Source: Branchiostoma floridae (taxonomy: Eukaryota; Chordata; Leptocardii; Amphioxiformes; Branchiostomatidae). From it: a stretch of DNA of 64,000 nt. The position numbers and the translations under genes were made by a program. The notes beneath the pieces are model-generated. The model ran no database searches. It had not been told where the DNA came from and was given only the letters and a program-made list of their open reading frames with translations. Numbering within the stretch: position 1 is the stretch's first letter; the number at the start of each line of letters is the position of its first letter. The stretch is from NCBI RefSeq assembly GCF_000003815.2, contig NC_049991.1, positions 10,974,715 through 11,038,714 on the forward strand, given 5' to 3'. Shown one piece after another: positions 46,401-61,400 of this stretch.

Positions 46401-49400
46401 TAGCAACTTGTATGCATCCTAACTGTGTGGCATGAGAGTTAGTTTTCTTTTTAGCTCAACTCTGCTTTAAATGTTTTTGGTCCCCTGGACAGGGATATTC
46501 ACATAGAAGTTAAGGGCCTTAAATGGATCAATTCACCTGATTAGAGCTTGATAACACTGCCATAGCATTAGACATACCTGTCAACACATAGCTTATCTGT
46601 CTTGTCTTATTGACTTCAGCATTCTGCTTTACCAAACTGTGTTTAACAAAACAAACTTCTTCAACTACATGTAACTTGATCAATGTTTTTACTTCTCTGC
46701 ATTTTCATGTAAGCCTTTCTAGCAATTGTCCATTGCAGCTGCAGCCTTGCTCTTTCTTTCTCCCTGCTAAAAACTGATTCTAACTCTAACTGTAACGTCA
46801 TTTGGTGATTGGTTGATGCTCGGGAATGGTTTGTCTGAGATGTTTTTTCTGTCTCGTTCTCTCCCTGCATGCACCTTTCCATCCTCCCACCCACCCATGC
46901 ACCAGACCAGCGTGAGTAGCTACTGTTTATGTCCGTTGTCAGCCTGTTGTGCTGAGGTCTCTTTCTTTTAGATACCATCAGATTTCCAGATTCAAATCTT
47001 TTACATCTTACCACCCCTAGTAGTATACAGTTGAGCATGTAAAAAATACCACAATTCGCAATTGAACTGGTCAGCCACCGGGGTATGTACAGTCCAGTCA
47101 GTAGTTTGCCACAAGAGGACGATATCTTTTCAACGAAATTGCTTGATGCTGAAGAAGATTTCCTTGCCTTAGCTAAGTAGCTAGTAGGAGTTGGATAGAC
47201 ATAGATATCAGCTCAGCTTTGAATTGATTTGGTACTAGTTTGAGTTTCAAGAAGGTACAAAGATCATCAAGGTATAGTATACTATCATCTTAAGATGAGG
47301 CTTGTCATGTTTTAAAAACTGGCAACTTTACTGTGTTAAAACCGTCACAAAATAATATACTATTACCAATGGTTGAACTGATGACTGATGATTCTGCCCA
47401 CAGGCATTGCTCCCAATATCATTGACCCTCCTGCCCCCACGTCAGTCGTGGATGGGAGTGTGGCTCGTATGAGGTGTTCTGCTGAAGGTGCGCCCCGCCC
47501 GACCATCACATGGTACAAAGGTGAGCTTCGAAAGCCATTCTGATACCAGTACAGTAAATTTTTTGAAAACAGAATAAAGTTATCAATTCAAGTGTGGCAA
47601 GTTTTATTTTAGACTTAAGTCATTGATTATTGCTTATATCAGTTTGTAAGTTTTAGCATAATTTGATTTAAAATTTCTGCAGTGACATTAGATGTGAAAT
47701 ATCTTGGGCATTTCTTGGATTTTTCCTGACAATACAAATGTTGTATATAGACCCATAGCAGGTAAAACGTAATGTCTCAATGGTGACTTTTACTAAGACG
47801 GTTATACCATCTTGCTAGTATCGACTTTGAGTTGTTGCTGTTTTTAGACAAACACGCGTTTCTAACAATTATGTTGTTACTAAACTCACCTTCAGTCAGT
47901 AGTTACGAAGCTGATTACATGTATTTACCCCATAGTTGTCAGTAACATAGCTGTAATGTAGTACATGTTAGGGTGACCGTTGTGTTCCACACCACCCACA
48001 GGTGCAGCTGTGCTGGGTAGTGTGACCCTTACAGGCAGGTTCACCAATGTTGCACTAGATGCATGGCTCACCTGTCACTCTGAACCTCCTTTGTGTGACG
48101 TTTCTTTGTGTTTGTGTTTGGCACTTCTTCCGCTGAGTCCTTAACATAGCCACTGATCTAAATCGCATGTTTTTGTGTTATGTAGAAAGTGCACAAGTAT
48201 TGTTTCCTGTGTGATGAACATTACTGATACTACTCTGTCTGTTAGAAAAGTGCTACTTGTCTGTCAAAATAATCATCAAATGTGTGCATGCTTATTGGCA
48301 TTCCTGCCAAACTCAACTGTAGAGAGTGTTCATTGTGAAAGGAGAAAGCAAATTCTATGCAAGAAATCTAGGACAACACTTTCCAGGAGAAGTTTGGAAT
48401 TTTTGATTTAAAAAAAAAAAATCGTAATGTTACATCTTTCCACATTTTGAGAGGCAAATTTCAACTCAAATAATCAAAAGTATGGAAATACACAACATAT
48501 ACATAATTTTTGTGCAAGTTGGTGAAGCTTTTCTAAAATTTTCATGCAACATGGAGGTTCTAGCAAAAATATGTTAGATGCCCGAAGATGCCAAAACGCC
48601 AGTCTAACACTGATGCCGACCATAACCCTTCTGTCTGGACCTATTTAGAAGATGATTTTGTGTCTCATACCCGAACCATAACATGTGTAACAACCAGGAA
48701 GAGTATATATTTATTATACTCCCATGGCTTAACCTGTTGACTCCTTACAGATGATGTGCAGGTGGGCAGCACGGTAGCCTCGGTGTCAGGCAGGTTCATG
48801 GTGCTGCAGTCTGGCGACCTGCTCATCTCTCCTGCCAGGAAGGAGGACAGCGGCAGTTACATGTGCACCGCTGCCAACTCCATTGGTTCTGTCAGTGCTA
48901 ATGCCACACTTACTGTGCAGAGTGAGTACAGTCACTTTCTTTATGTAGCGTTAGTATTTTTGTTGTCCAGGAAAACTGATGGACGCCAGATGCTTTGGCC
49001 CTTTACTAACTTAGTTCATGGCTAATGAGACCAACTTGGCCCAATACCCTTACCCAAACACTAACGTTAACCAGCAAGTTTGGTGGCCATGTTGGTAAAG
49101 GGGCGAAGCGTCCGGGATCCCAAACTGACTTTACTCATTAGTATTCTCCATAGTAGGCATGTCACACCAAAATTTTGGTTAAGGTTTAAGTTGCTGAAAC
49201 TGCTTTCAAATTACAGATCAGATTCTTCTGATTACAATGCTTTTTATTGTGTTGAAATCCGACAATGCTGAAATTTTCTAGAATTTTTCAAAGTTGAAAA
49301 GTTGGACGTTTTTATTAGAAGAGGCTTATCTATTAGCCCTATGGGAACAGTTGACCTCGACATGGCACCGAAAATGACCACAAGCACACAGTTATTTACA

Positions 49401-52400
49401 CACTTTTTAATGTATCTTCCAAACGCTTTAACAAATGTTCTTCAAATTTTCAGCACATGAAGATAATATTACTGGACAGACTATGATATTGTTTTCTCGA
49501 CATATCATCATTACTTTGTATTAATTAATTCTAATTAACCCTAATAAATCTACTCATCCACAATAGTACCATTCAATTAATCTGCATTTCTTAAACATGC
49601 TACAAGCTTAAGAAAGAACTTCACGTTTCTAATTCAAAGTAAGACTAATCATTAAAAAGTGAAGTATTTTTGTAGTTTTCATTAATTACAAAATATGCAA
49701 ATGAGGGTTATTACCCTCAATACTTCCAACAACACATGTAATTGTATCACTTGTCCCTATTTGAATTACATATTCCCTGAAATAAAACTAGACAGTGCTA
49801 ACCTATATTGCATGTTGACGTAAGTACAGGAACGTATCCACACTTTTAGGAACATCAATAAATAATTAAGAATTTATGCTAATTAGCAATATGCTAATGA
49901 TACATATATGGTGAAAACTATCCACACATTGGCTTTTAATCACATTTATGTTGTAGGCATACTTAAATGGGTTGTACAGATGTAAATTGCATGTTACTTT
50001 TAAGAACTTTTAACAATCAAATGATTAATTAGCAGTTGTCCTAATTAACATCGTAATTAATGACATTAGTAATAGTAAGTGCTAATTAGTATGCATACAT
50101 GTTTTACCCATTCTAAAAAATAACTGTTTAGTTCAAGTAACTTTCTGATTATTATTAGTAGGTTGCTTTTCTATTCAGTTTCTCTTAACTTAGCTTTTCT
50201 TCTTTAAAAATCAAAACAATAAGATCAAATAACTTTCAATGTTCGTCACCAATTATTGCAACTCCAAACATGTCGTGTCAAAACTTGATCTGTTGTCTCG
50301 GTGTCTGCAGCCTTGTCTCTGGTGAGCAGTTTTGACAAGTCTCTATTTTGCTGTTTCCGCTGATCTGCCCAGGATATGTCCCTTTTGTGTCAACTAGAAA
50401 ATTAAAAAATGATCTCGAAATTAATACCATGCAACTGACAAATTCATTGAGCATGGCAATAACGTGTCTGCACGCAACATATCATTTACGATAGTGAAAC
50501 GTTTTTTTTTGTTACAAAATATGCCACATCATCGGTTATAAAAGGTATTCTACACAATACATAAAATATACTGCCATTCTGCGGTCAAATAGCGCAGAAT
50601 TTATGATAATATGTTGAATTTATAGCGCAGACAATGTCCGCGGACGTCCGTGATGTCACGCCCCCTCCCCCTCCACGGCCGTGCGCGGGCTGCCAAAAAA
50701 ACCTCTCAAATCGCATCGCTAAAGCCACAAGCCAAACTCGCGTAAATAGAAACAGAAACTACACCATGATGATCGCAATATATCTATATTTGTCACTGTG
50801 TATGAACAAAATTGCTAAATTCAAGAAAAATGGCAAAAATATCCACTTACTTTCGGAGGTTTCCCTGCTCTGACACATAACTTTCGCCAGGAATGACGTA
50901 GCAAAATTGTCCAACCACTGGAGTGAACCTTGATCTCTGCCCTTTCACCTGGAATCATTCCCAGAGTTCTCCGATGCACGGCGGCTTGTGGCTTTTGAGT
51001 TGAAAATTGCATCTCCGCCGGGCGGCCTTCGAAATAGCGTGCCGCGCGCGCGGCGTCAAAACGGGGCATTTTTCCGGCTGTATCTCCAACTTTTATGATT
51101 TTTAGCTCCTTATTATATGGATATTGTCAACTAAAAATAAGATAGTATCGTAGTCAACATTCCATAGATTATAGACAACGATTTTGATTGGCATTATTCA
51201 AGCAGTTGATTTTTAAGATTTTTTTAAAAACATTTACGGCCCCGCGGGCCGCTTCGTTCTAATGCGGGAAGGGGGTAGGTTTGACATGCCTATCCATAGA
51301 CTCCAGCATCATCATGATATGACTTGAGCTTTAGACAAGATTTCTTTGTGGTTTGATGGTGTGTTGCATTTATTAACACAAGATTTTTACTCATTTTGCA
51401 GTTCAAACAGAGATCACGACACCCCCACGTGACCCTACGGAGGTTATCAAGGGTACAACAGCTGTGCTTGAGTGTGGCGTGTCACATGACACCAGCATCT
51501 CCATACACCTGTCCTGGTGGAAGGACGGGGAGCCCATCCGACCCGACAGTCGCTACACCATCACTGCACAGGGCTCTCTGCAGATCAGATCTGTGTTTGT
51601 GGCTGATGTGGGGATATACACATGTAACGTCACTTCAGCTGGGGGCAATGACTCAGCTAGTGCATACCTGCTGGTGAAAGGTGAGTGAACTTTGAGATTT
51701 CAATCTGTTTTTTTTTGCAATAGGACAGTTACAATTCTACTGTATTATGATTTCAGGGTAAGAATAAAGTGTGTTCTAGGAGGGATGGATGCTGTAAAAG
51801 TTTATCCCTTAAGTGGACCTTGGTCAAGAGTGTCCACAAGCTTGCCTTTCTACAAAAGGATTTCTGATTATTGATCTATTGTTTGACTTTCTATTTCATG
51901 TTACCTATTGTATCCCTGCCCTCTATAGAGCTGCCACACAAGCCCACAGGTGTTTCTGCTGTACTGAGTAATGTGGAGAACAGGGCCATCGTGTTGAACT
52001 GGGACATCCCCTTTGATGGCAACAGTCCCATCGAGAGGTTCGTCCTGGAGGTCAAAGAAGACAGTAAGTCTCCTCCATGTCAGCTTGGAGTTCAAGTTCC
52101 AGTTGTAATCATTTGCTTCAGCATATGCATTTTCAAATGCACATAATGTTTTTTTGTTAGTTCATTGTCATGATTACAATGTATGTTATGGGCAAGAGAG
52201 TTTTGAAATATAAACAATTATATTGCAGTGAAGTGCCACCTTTTATCAGACTTCAATGTGATATCTCAGATCAATACGGTAGAATATTACGTAGAGGAGT
52301 CTTTTTGCTAGAGTATAGAATAGTTTCTATTCTGTTTCCTTTGAAAGTTCAATTCTCGGTTTATTCTGTATCCTTCAGAAAGGAGTACTGTACTCTCTCC

Positions 52401-55400
52401 TTCCTCATCCCTCTCCAGTGAAGGTAAGTGTCCTGTCATGCTCCCCTGGCCTTTCTTTCCTTCTGTCTGTCCTCTGCAGGTCAAGTGACCCAACTAACTC
52501 TCTTTGCTTTTATACTCTATCCCCCTCAAAACTTGTGAATCACTTTGATTTCTTGTGATTTTTTTTTTTTTTTTGCTTTCACAATTTTATTTTGCTTGTT
52601 TTGACACACACTATGACAGACCATAATCCATTTATGTGAGCTAACTCAGCTTGTCAGTGTGCCGTGGTCAGACTACATTGTATGTGCTAACTTTAGATCA
52701 GAGATAGCTGTTTGACCCATGGCATAATAAATGAGTGCTTGCTGTGTGGCATGCTATTTGAAACTTTGCCGTGCTGAGTACTTTGTATATAAGTGTACTT
52801 GGTATACTAAGTTTGTCTGTCCCCTCCCAGATGAGGACTGGGCGGTGATGCAGTCCAGCGTAGACCCTGCCTCCACCAGCCTGGTGCTGCGGAACCTGCG
52901 CCCCTCCATGGGGTACCAGTTCCGCATCAAGGCTGTCAACCGCATCGGCGATGGACCATTTAGTGACCCCACACCGAGAGTCAGACTTCCTAATGAAGGT
53001 ACGGTGCATTCTACCATTGATATGTCCCAAAAAGGTTGTACTTCATTTTGTAAGGATTTGACTTCTAAAACTTACTTCTTACGTTATATTTGGCTGCCTA
53101 TGTTATCATTACCATACAACTATCCAAGAATGGAGCTCTTTGAGCCTGCAGATCTTTGTACAGTCAGTACCAGTGACAGATGTGCACATGGATTAAAAAC
53201 TTTACAGTTCCAGACATAATAACTTTTCTGTCCCCCTCCTGCAGTACCTGATGCTCCTCCCCAGGGGGTGCTGGCAAGTGCCCGTGACACTGAGTCCATC
53301 ATGCTGGAGTGGAGGGTGAGTCATTACACTATGTGTTAGACATTGTGGTGCTCTTATACTAATAGGATTATTGTCCCAATGGTTACAAAGAAGTCATTAT
53401 TTTGTCTTTATCTGGATGAAATATAAAACAGAAGTTTTGAAAATATTAGTGGTTTTCATTCAGTTAAGACCTGGAATAAACAAAACGGTTGTACATTTGT
53501 ATCAGGTTTAATTAGATCATATAGTCTGTTTAAGTCGCAATGCGTTGTAAGATTGGTATTGTTGATGCACTTGTACTGATACATTGTTTGTACATACTTG
53601 CTCCATTTGGCAGGCTCCACCAGAGGAGAACCAGAATGGAGACTTGTACGGCTACATGATCAGCTACAACATCATCGGACTGGGATCCTTTGCCGACGAA
53701 AGGAACATCACCGATCCATCAGCGACTAGCTACGTGCTAGATGGTCTGATCGTCTTCACTGAATACGAGATCCGCATAGCTGCCTACAATATAGAGGGTG
53801 TTGGGGTGTACAGTAATCCTATCACTCAGAGGACTGCAGAAGGAGGTAAGATGACATTGTTATTGTTGTTGCATGGGATGACAATGTTAACAAACTCCTT
53901 TGCCGATGCATATGGATGACTTCATGATATCCGGTTTATAGCAATAGTGGGTCTGTTGAAACCATAAAGCAGTGTTCGAACAAAATCGGACAGTATTGTG
54001 AAAAGACCGGTTATCATAACATTGATTTTGTATCCTATAGTTCCCACCCGAGCACCTGAACTTCAGGAGGTTACGTCTGTGAACTCTTCTGTATTGGAAC
54101 TGACCTGGAGAGGCTGCAACACTGCCTACATCAATGGCATCAACCAAGGGTACAAGGTGGGCATGCGTATATAGGCTTCGTATATATGTGTAATATAGTG
54201 TTTTGGTCCAAAAAGACAATTTGTATTTGACAATGTCCTTCTTACATTGCAACGTCAAAATGCTAAAAGAACCTGCATGTTGACTGACTGAGTTAAAAAT
54301 TCCTGCTTTTTGTTAATTGTACGCTCAAGCAAGACCACTAACAAAAGATATATGTTGCTGTGATCCTCAACAAACTCCACAGGAAAATGTTGTGTTGTCT
54401 TGCATGGTTTGATATGATATAAATCCAGGCATAGTAACCATGATTCATGTGTTTTCCAGATGAAAGCCTGGGGGTTTGACAGGGACCCCCTGCGACATCC
54501 CGCTAACATCACCCAGCTGGTGTTGCCTGGACCTAACCAGCAGACAGAACACATGGTCAACGTGCGCAAGTTTACTCGCTACCGCATCGGTGTGCTGTGC
54601 TACACCAGTGTGGGCGATGGCCCACTGAGTAATCTGATATTGGTCAGGACACTGGAAGATTGTAAGTACCTGTACTAGACATTTATCTTGTACCCCTTAT
54701 GTAACAAGCATGAGGAGAAAGAAAAATTGACTTTTTAAATTTTTGTTATAGTTGCATAGATGCATATGATTAAGTACATAAAATTGCATGCATGCACTTA
54801 TCGACCATTCCCTTTACCTCCCCAGACCCAGGCCCTGTGGACCGCCTGCGCTTTACAGAGGTGATTGACGAGTCATTCCTTGTGAGCTGGAGGCAGCCAC
54901 GAGACGTGAACGGCGTTCTGCTGGGTAAGGCACTCAACAGAGTTGCTTAGATCTGTAGATTAACAGTTTGTTGGAATGTGGTGAGAACTTATCCTATGTT
55001 TAAAAACAAAACAACTTGGTTGGGGAGTCATCTGTCTGATATAGCTCAAAGAACATTGATGTCTCAGGATTGTAGGTACAATTTCTCCTTCTTTGTGATT
55101 GCAGGATACGAGGTTGGTGTTCAGGAGTTTAACCTGACCAGCACCCGTCAGGTGTACCCTGTAGAGAACGACACCCTTCAGTACCGCGTGACGGGACTCA
55201 CCAGGCTCACCAAGTATGAGATTGATGTCCGTGCCAGAACAAGAGTGGGGCTTGGACCTGCTGTTGTCTCTACTATCACCTCAGGAGAAGTTCCAGGTTA
55301 GTGTACTGGGAAGTCAGGGATACAGCAAGGGGCGGTCTTGTGTATGAAGCAACTTGTAGCTTTTGTAGGAAAATAGTCACTTTAGTCTTGCTTTGTATGA

Positions 55401-58400
55401 CTTGCACTACTTAAGTTCACATTGCCTATAAGTTATTCTAACAGTTTGTGCTATTAAAAAATGTGTCGTCGTTTATAATTGAAGTACTTTTCTGTAACCA
55501 CAGAGCGACCGGAGCCCCCACAAAATGTAGCCATCTCAAGAGTGACAACAGATTCGGTCTACATCCAGTTCACCCCTGGGGACAGCGGAAAGACTTCCAT
55601 TATCGAGTGGACCGTGGAAGCACAGGTTGGGGAAGACCCAGAGTGGCGGGTTGTGTATATCTCTAATGATGAGAATGCACTCTCCCTGACCATACCCAAC
55701 CTGAGGCCGTACACGCACTATGTGTTTAGGATGAAGGCCTCCAACGTGGTAGGAGATAGTGTGTACACACCTGAGACCAGGAGGATACGAACCATCTCAG
55801 CACGTAAGTGTCTTAAAACAGTGTCACATATATCAGCATGTAAGTGTCACATATATCCCTTACATAAAGGTCGGTTAAACCGGTGAGTCTTTGCGTCTGC
55901 GATGGCATAAATTAGAAATTTATCTTTCCTGAACATAAAAGATTTAATGTGTAGCAGTGCAAAGTTTCTTAGGTTTGTGACGAGCAGTATGGTTCGTATA
56001 TAGTTTCATCTAAATTTGTTGACTTTGCCAGTGTAGTTTGTAAAAAGTATGTCAGATTTACAAGGAGCCAGTTTAAAAGAGGCTTAGAACACAAGCTTCT
56101 GAATACAAGCGTCGTAAGTAAGGCTATGATTCAAGAAAGAGGAAGTAGTTTGTCTTGTGGTGTTAGCTGGAAATAAATCTTATATGTGAAATTTTTTTCA
56201 AACACAGCCCCAACTGGTAAGCCCAGGAATGTGACTCTTATTCCGGCCAGTGAGACATCTCTTCGAGTCCGTTGGGTGGTAAGTAGTCTCTGCAAAGGAA
56301 AATAAAGTCTTACTTTGACATCTTTTAGTGCTACACACTTGAACAAATGAAATGTTATTCTGCACACATAGCATTGTTCCCAAAGACTAAGATGATTGAA
56401 AATTTATTCTATAGTTAGTGTTAAAACTGTTTGTGCAAGCACTTTTAACCAAAATCCTGTTCAACGTTGTCATCAGCTGAATGCATTGCTTGAATCTAAA
56501 CCAAAAGTATTTCCCTTCCCCAGCCCTTATCCCAGGACGAGTGGTTTGGTGCCATGCAGGGGTACCTTGTCCAGTATAACAAGTTGAATGAGACCCGGAT
56601 CCAGCAGGCTCACGCCACAGACCCCTGGGCATTTGACTTTATCCTGGAGGGTCTGGAGGAATGGACAGCCTATGAGGTGCAGGTTCAGGCCTATAATGAT
56701 GTAGGGAGTGGTCCATGGACTGAGCCTGTGGTAGAGCGGACAAGAGAGTCAGGTTAGTTTTTACTATTTGTACAAATAGTAGCCCCAGGCATCCTAAGAT
56801 ACTGGTTGCTAAGTAAGACAAGTTGCCATGTAAAGGACAGTTCATGTTTGCTCTATCCATGAAATCTTTTCTAGTAATGTATACAACACTGTGCCATGTT
56901 TCATGCTTTTGTCATCATCTGAGCCATATTTGCACCTTTTTCCTAGAGTTTATGGACTAAGACCTGTAGAAAAGAAACTTAACAACTTGGTCTGCATGGG
57001 GGGTCAAAATGCTAAGATACAAGATGTGGTTCTGGTAACACTGTGATGTTCTGTACCCCCCACAGTTCCCTCAGCAGGTCCTGACCCTGTATCAGCCTAC
57101 GCTGCCAGTCCCACCAGCATCAACGTCACCTGGGGCAGGGTTCCAGAGAGTGATGAGAACGGGCTCATCCTGGGGTACAAGGTAACACCTTTTGTATGAT
57201 GTGTGAGATGATGGCACTGTTCATTGTTGAATAGAGTTGTGATTTCCTAGTACAGAAAGAGAACAATTTAAAACAAAATATAATTTGATTTCATTATTTC
57301 AATGAGACATACATGTACATATACATGTACAAAGTATCCTGCTGAACAAATTTAAGATCGTTATACTTTGTTTGTTGAACAAACTTGTTTTAACCATTAG
57401 AAATTTGTCCTCTGCCCAACAGGTTATGTACACAGAATCTGAAGATGTGCAGGGGAATGCAGAAATCCAATACAAACAGGTGAACGGCAACAACACTAAC
57501 GGCACCCTGGTGACTGGCCTGCGCAAGTTTGTGGAGTACGACATCCAAGTGTTGGCATTCACACGGGTAGGGGACGGCGTGCCTACAGATCCTCAGACTA
57601 TCAAGACATTGGATGATGGTGAGTCCTGTATATGTATAGCCGGTATAACTCCCCAGCTTACAGGCATGTATAACAACAGTAGTGGCTATATTACATTGGA
57701 CTTTTGCACATTTTGCTGCAATTATTGTTTAAACTGTCTAGTGAAGTTGCCTCTATTAAACATGCTGGTAATGAGTTCCAATCAGCGATAGTTCCAATAA
57801 AAAGTGGATTTACGGGTTGATAGCTCTAGTACTTGAGGGCATGACTATTTCTTGTTCTTTTTTTAATTTGTTTTTAATACTTTTTTTTAATACAGATTCG
57901 ATTAGTAATGTTGATCAACTTGTTTTCTTTGTTCTTTCTTAGTCCCTGGTTCACCTGGAAACGTCATGTTCCCTTCTGTGACATTCACCGCTGGGAACAC
58001 AGCATCTGTTACTGTGAGATGGGATTCTCCTCAGGAGCCTAACGGTGTTATTGAAGGTACGAGCAACCCTCCCGCTGAAGTTGAATATCACATAATGGAT
58101 CAAAAGCAAATTTCACATGATAGTAGTGAGAATTGGAAATAGTGCTGTGTGATTTTTGCTATTGTAGCAGTACATGAAAATAGTAATTTCACATTGTAAT
58201 TTAGGGCATATGCTTATCTATAGCATGCTAGGAATTGAAGATCAAGCAAACTGTTGTTGATTTATTTGCAGAATACCGGGTGGAGTACGGACTTGCTGAC
58301 TCCAGAAACCGTAGGAAACGACAGGTGAACTACCAGGAACAGACCGTCGGTGCTAACAACCGTAGCCTGACTGTTACCAACCTGGCCAGGGACAGAACCT

Positions 58401-61400
58401 ACAACTTCCGCATCACTGCCAAGACCCGTCACGGCTGGGGAGACCCAGAGACTGTTCAGGTCTACACCACTAACAGGAGAAGTGAGTCCTGCTATGCTTT
58501 TGCTTTCTGCCTAGCTTGAAATTAGTATGCATGAGGTTTGCTTGGGATTACAGGTAATATGCAGACTTGACTTTCAGGTGAAGTGCAGTTGTCCTTAAAG
58601 AGCTATAATTACTTTCAATGATAACATACTGCTGGTTACAAGTCATAAAACTATATATATGTCACAGGGGAGATTGGAATCCAGGAGGATTCGGAATCCT
58701 CCTAGGGGAGATTGGATTTCCAATCTCCCCTAGGGGAGATCAGAATTCCAATCTCCCCTAGGAGAATCTGGAATCCTCCTAGGGGAGATCGGAATTCCAA
58801 TCTCCCCTAGGGGAGATTAGAATTCTTCTGGAGTTCTACTGGGATTCCAATCTCTCCTAGGAGAGATTGGAATTCTACCAGGATAATCTTTGAATCTACC
58901 AGGAATGGATTCAGAGTTTCAAACAATGCAACAAAGGATTTATAATTATTTCTAAGAATAAATCATCATATCTTATGCTTTATGGATGGATGAAATTGTT
59001 TTGGAAAGTAGACTGAATCATTTGAGTCACTAACTCATAATAATATAATGGTATGCAAATGTCACCAATATGTAAATTAGCACATTTGCATATGTCATTA
59101 TAAGTTAGTGACTCTATACTTTAGAGGTCATATTCCAATCAAAGCCTGCAGTTCAAAATTTGGCAAAATTAACAGCTATTGAGTACATTTCAACAGTCAG
59201 ACTTCAGTGTAGTTAACATTGACATAGAATCATTTCGCAACTTTGGAAGAACAATAACAACTGAAAAGTGATCATAGTGGCAAAATGCCAAAATATCAAT
59301 CAGTTTCAAGATGTTACAGTTTCACACCTATTCAGATCAGTACATTTCACTAGTCAGACTTTAGTGTAGTTAACGTTGTAGAAGTGACACAAGTTTGGTA
59401 TCCGTCAGTATAATTGTAAAAGTGACAATAGTGTAACATCCTTGAGTATAGTTCTGGTAGAATTCCAATCTCTCCTTAGCTAGGAGAATTCTTGATTCTC
59501 CTAGGGGAGATTGGAATTGCAGTAGAATGACAGAAGAATTCCAATGTCCCCTAGGGGAATCTGGAATGCCCCTAGGGGAGACTGGAAATACAGAAGAATT
59601 CCAATTTCCCCTAGGGGAGATTGGAATTCCAATCTCCCCTAGGAGGATTCCGAATCCCCCTGGATTCCAATCTCCCCTGTGACATATATAAAAGATAATA
59701 GAATTCCGCGTTGGTTCAGTGAATCAAATTCTGTCTATGGTGATTTCTTAGTGTTGCTCAGAGAAACGTTTTACTTGTACAAAAAAGACTTAGTGTTAAA
59801 ATTGCATGAGTTGTTGACATCTCTTATTTCTTACTCCGTTTTCCCCGCAGATCGCCCATCCATACCTGGACGCCCTGCAGTCCCCCAGGACGAGGTCCGG
59901 TCCCGCCAGGCCACGATGACATGGCTGCCGAGCAGCGATGGAAACGCTCCCCTGCGTTATTACATCGTACAGACGTACAAGGGCTCCCGCGGGCCATGGG
60001 TCAACCGACCGGAGCAAGTCGATCCCTCGCTCTCAGTATATGTTCTGACAGAGTAAGTATATGAAGGACATACATGAAGTATATTCTTTTAGGTGTCTTT
60101 TGTTTCTTTGATGTACACTTCTCACCATTTGTAAAATGTAAATGATGTAATACGAAGACCTATAGAATAGATACATGTAGTTATGAGACCATTCCCTACA
60201 GATGTGAGCTGTTCAGTAAGGAATGACTAGCATAAATTGTTTTTGCACTGAGTGATAATATGGTTGTTCTGCTTCCACCCAGTCTGCAGCCCTACACCAC
60301 CTACAAGGTGCGCATCAGAGCAGGCAATGATATTGGTGAAAGTGACTGGAGTTTGGAGTCCAACACGTTCACCACTTTACAAGCAGGTAAGCTGCTACAT
60401 TAACATGTTCAATTATGGAGCATTTATCTATTGTTTGCTTCAGGCGATTGGCCTTTATCAACCCACCTTTGAAGAACATCACACAAAGCCATCTGTAGAC
60501 ACATAGAACATAAATACTGACATAAATAGTTTTGGTAACTAATTATTCATAAACCAGGCATTGTTATAAGTACTGAGCAGATTTAAGTGTTGATTGTCAC
60601 ACATGCCCAAGTGTTACCTTTACAATGTTGAAAACTGAACCACAACATTGTGTCTTCTGCACCACTAAGTATACATGTACGTGTTACTAGAGTGTGAAAG
60701 AGACGTACCAACCTGACACCCTCAACCCTTTCATTTCAGCTCCAAGCGGCCCGCCAACCATCACTGACTACTACCCTTACACAACTACCTCAGTCAAGGT
60801 CATCTGGCGGGTAAGTCTACATTATGAAACAAGCAATGCCTTTAAATCTGTATCTGCACAAATGTCTATGTCACTTTCTTTGGCAGTAGATTTTAGATCT
60901 TTTGATTCATATGTATTAGAAAAGAACAATACATAGCAGCCTTATGCATTCAGTAGCTTCTTTAAAAAATCAATAGGTATGTTGACAGCCTCTAGCTGAA
61001 TCTTAGCTCTGCTAGACCAAAATAGATCACAGGATATCTCTCACAAGGCGGGCAATGATTATGCTGACAACTGTTCAACAAATATATGTTATGAATATGC
61101 ACCTTTCTCCTCAGGCACCGCCTTCCAACACCCACAATGGAGCCATAACAGGATACCGTGTCCAGTACCGTAAGCTGCCGACACTCGACAGGTTCACCAC
61201 CATCATGCTGGACGACCCGAATGTCAGGCAGTACGAGCTCACTTCCCTGGAGAAGTTTGAGACGTATGAAATCAAGGTGAACGCCTTCAACGTGATGGGC
61301 CAGGGGCCGGCCAGCAGTACAGTGGAGATCACCACTGGTGCAGCAGGTAAAGAGTGGCAATTATATACTGACAAGGAACAATTGGGGAAGGGATTGGGAA

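Noticed and set aside
50821-51069. 82-codon minus-strand ORF in intron 9 as a gene
   Set aside because: No recognisable domain; it arises in a GC-rich block with few stops, and a donor-like site alone is not enough.
52381-52440. Five-base microexon (TGAAG) in sdk intron 11
   Set aside because: Borders look fair, but five bases would break the frame and no partner exon compensates.
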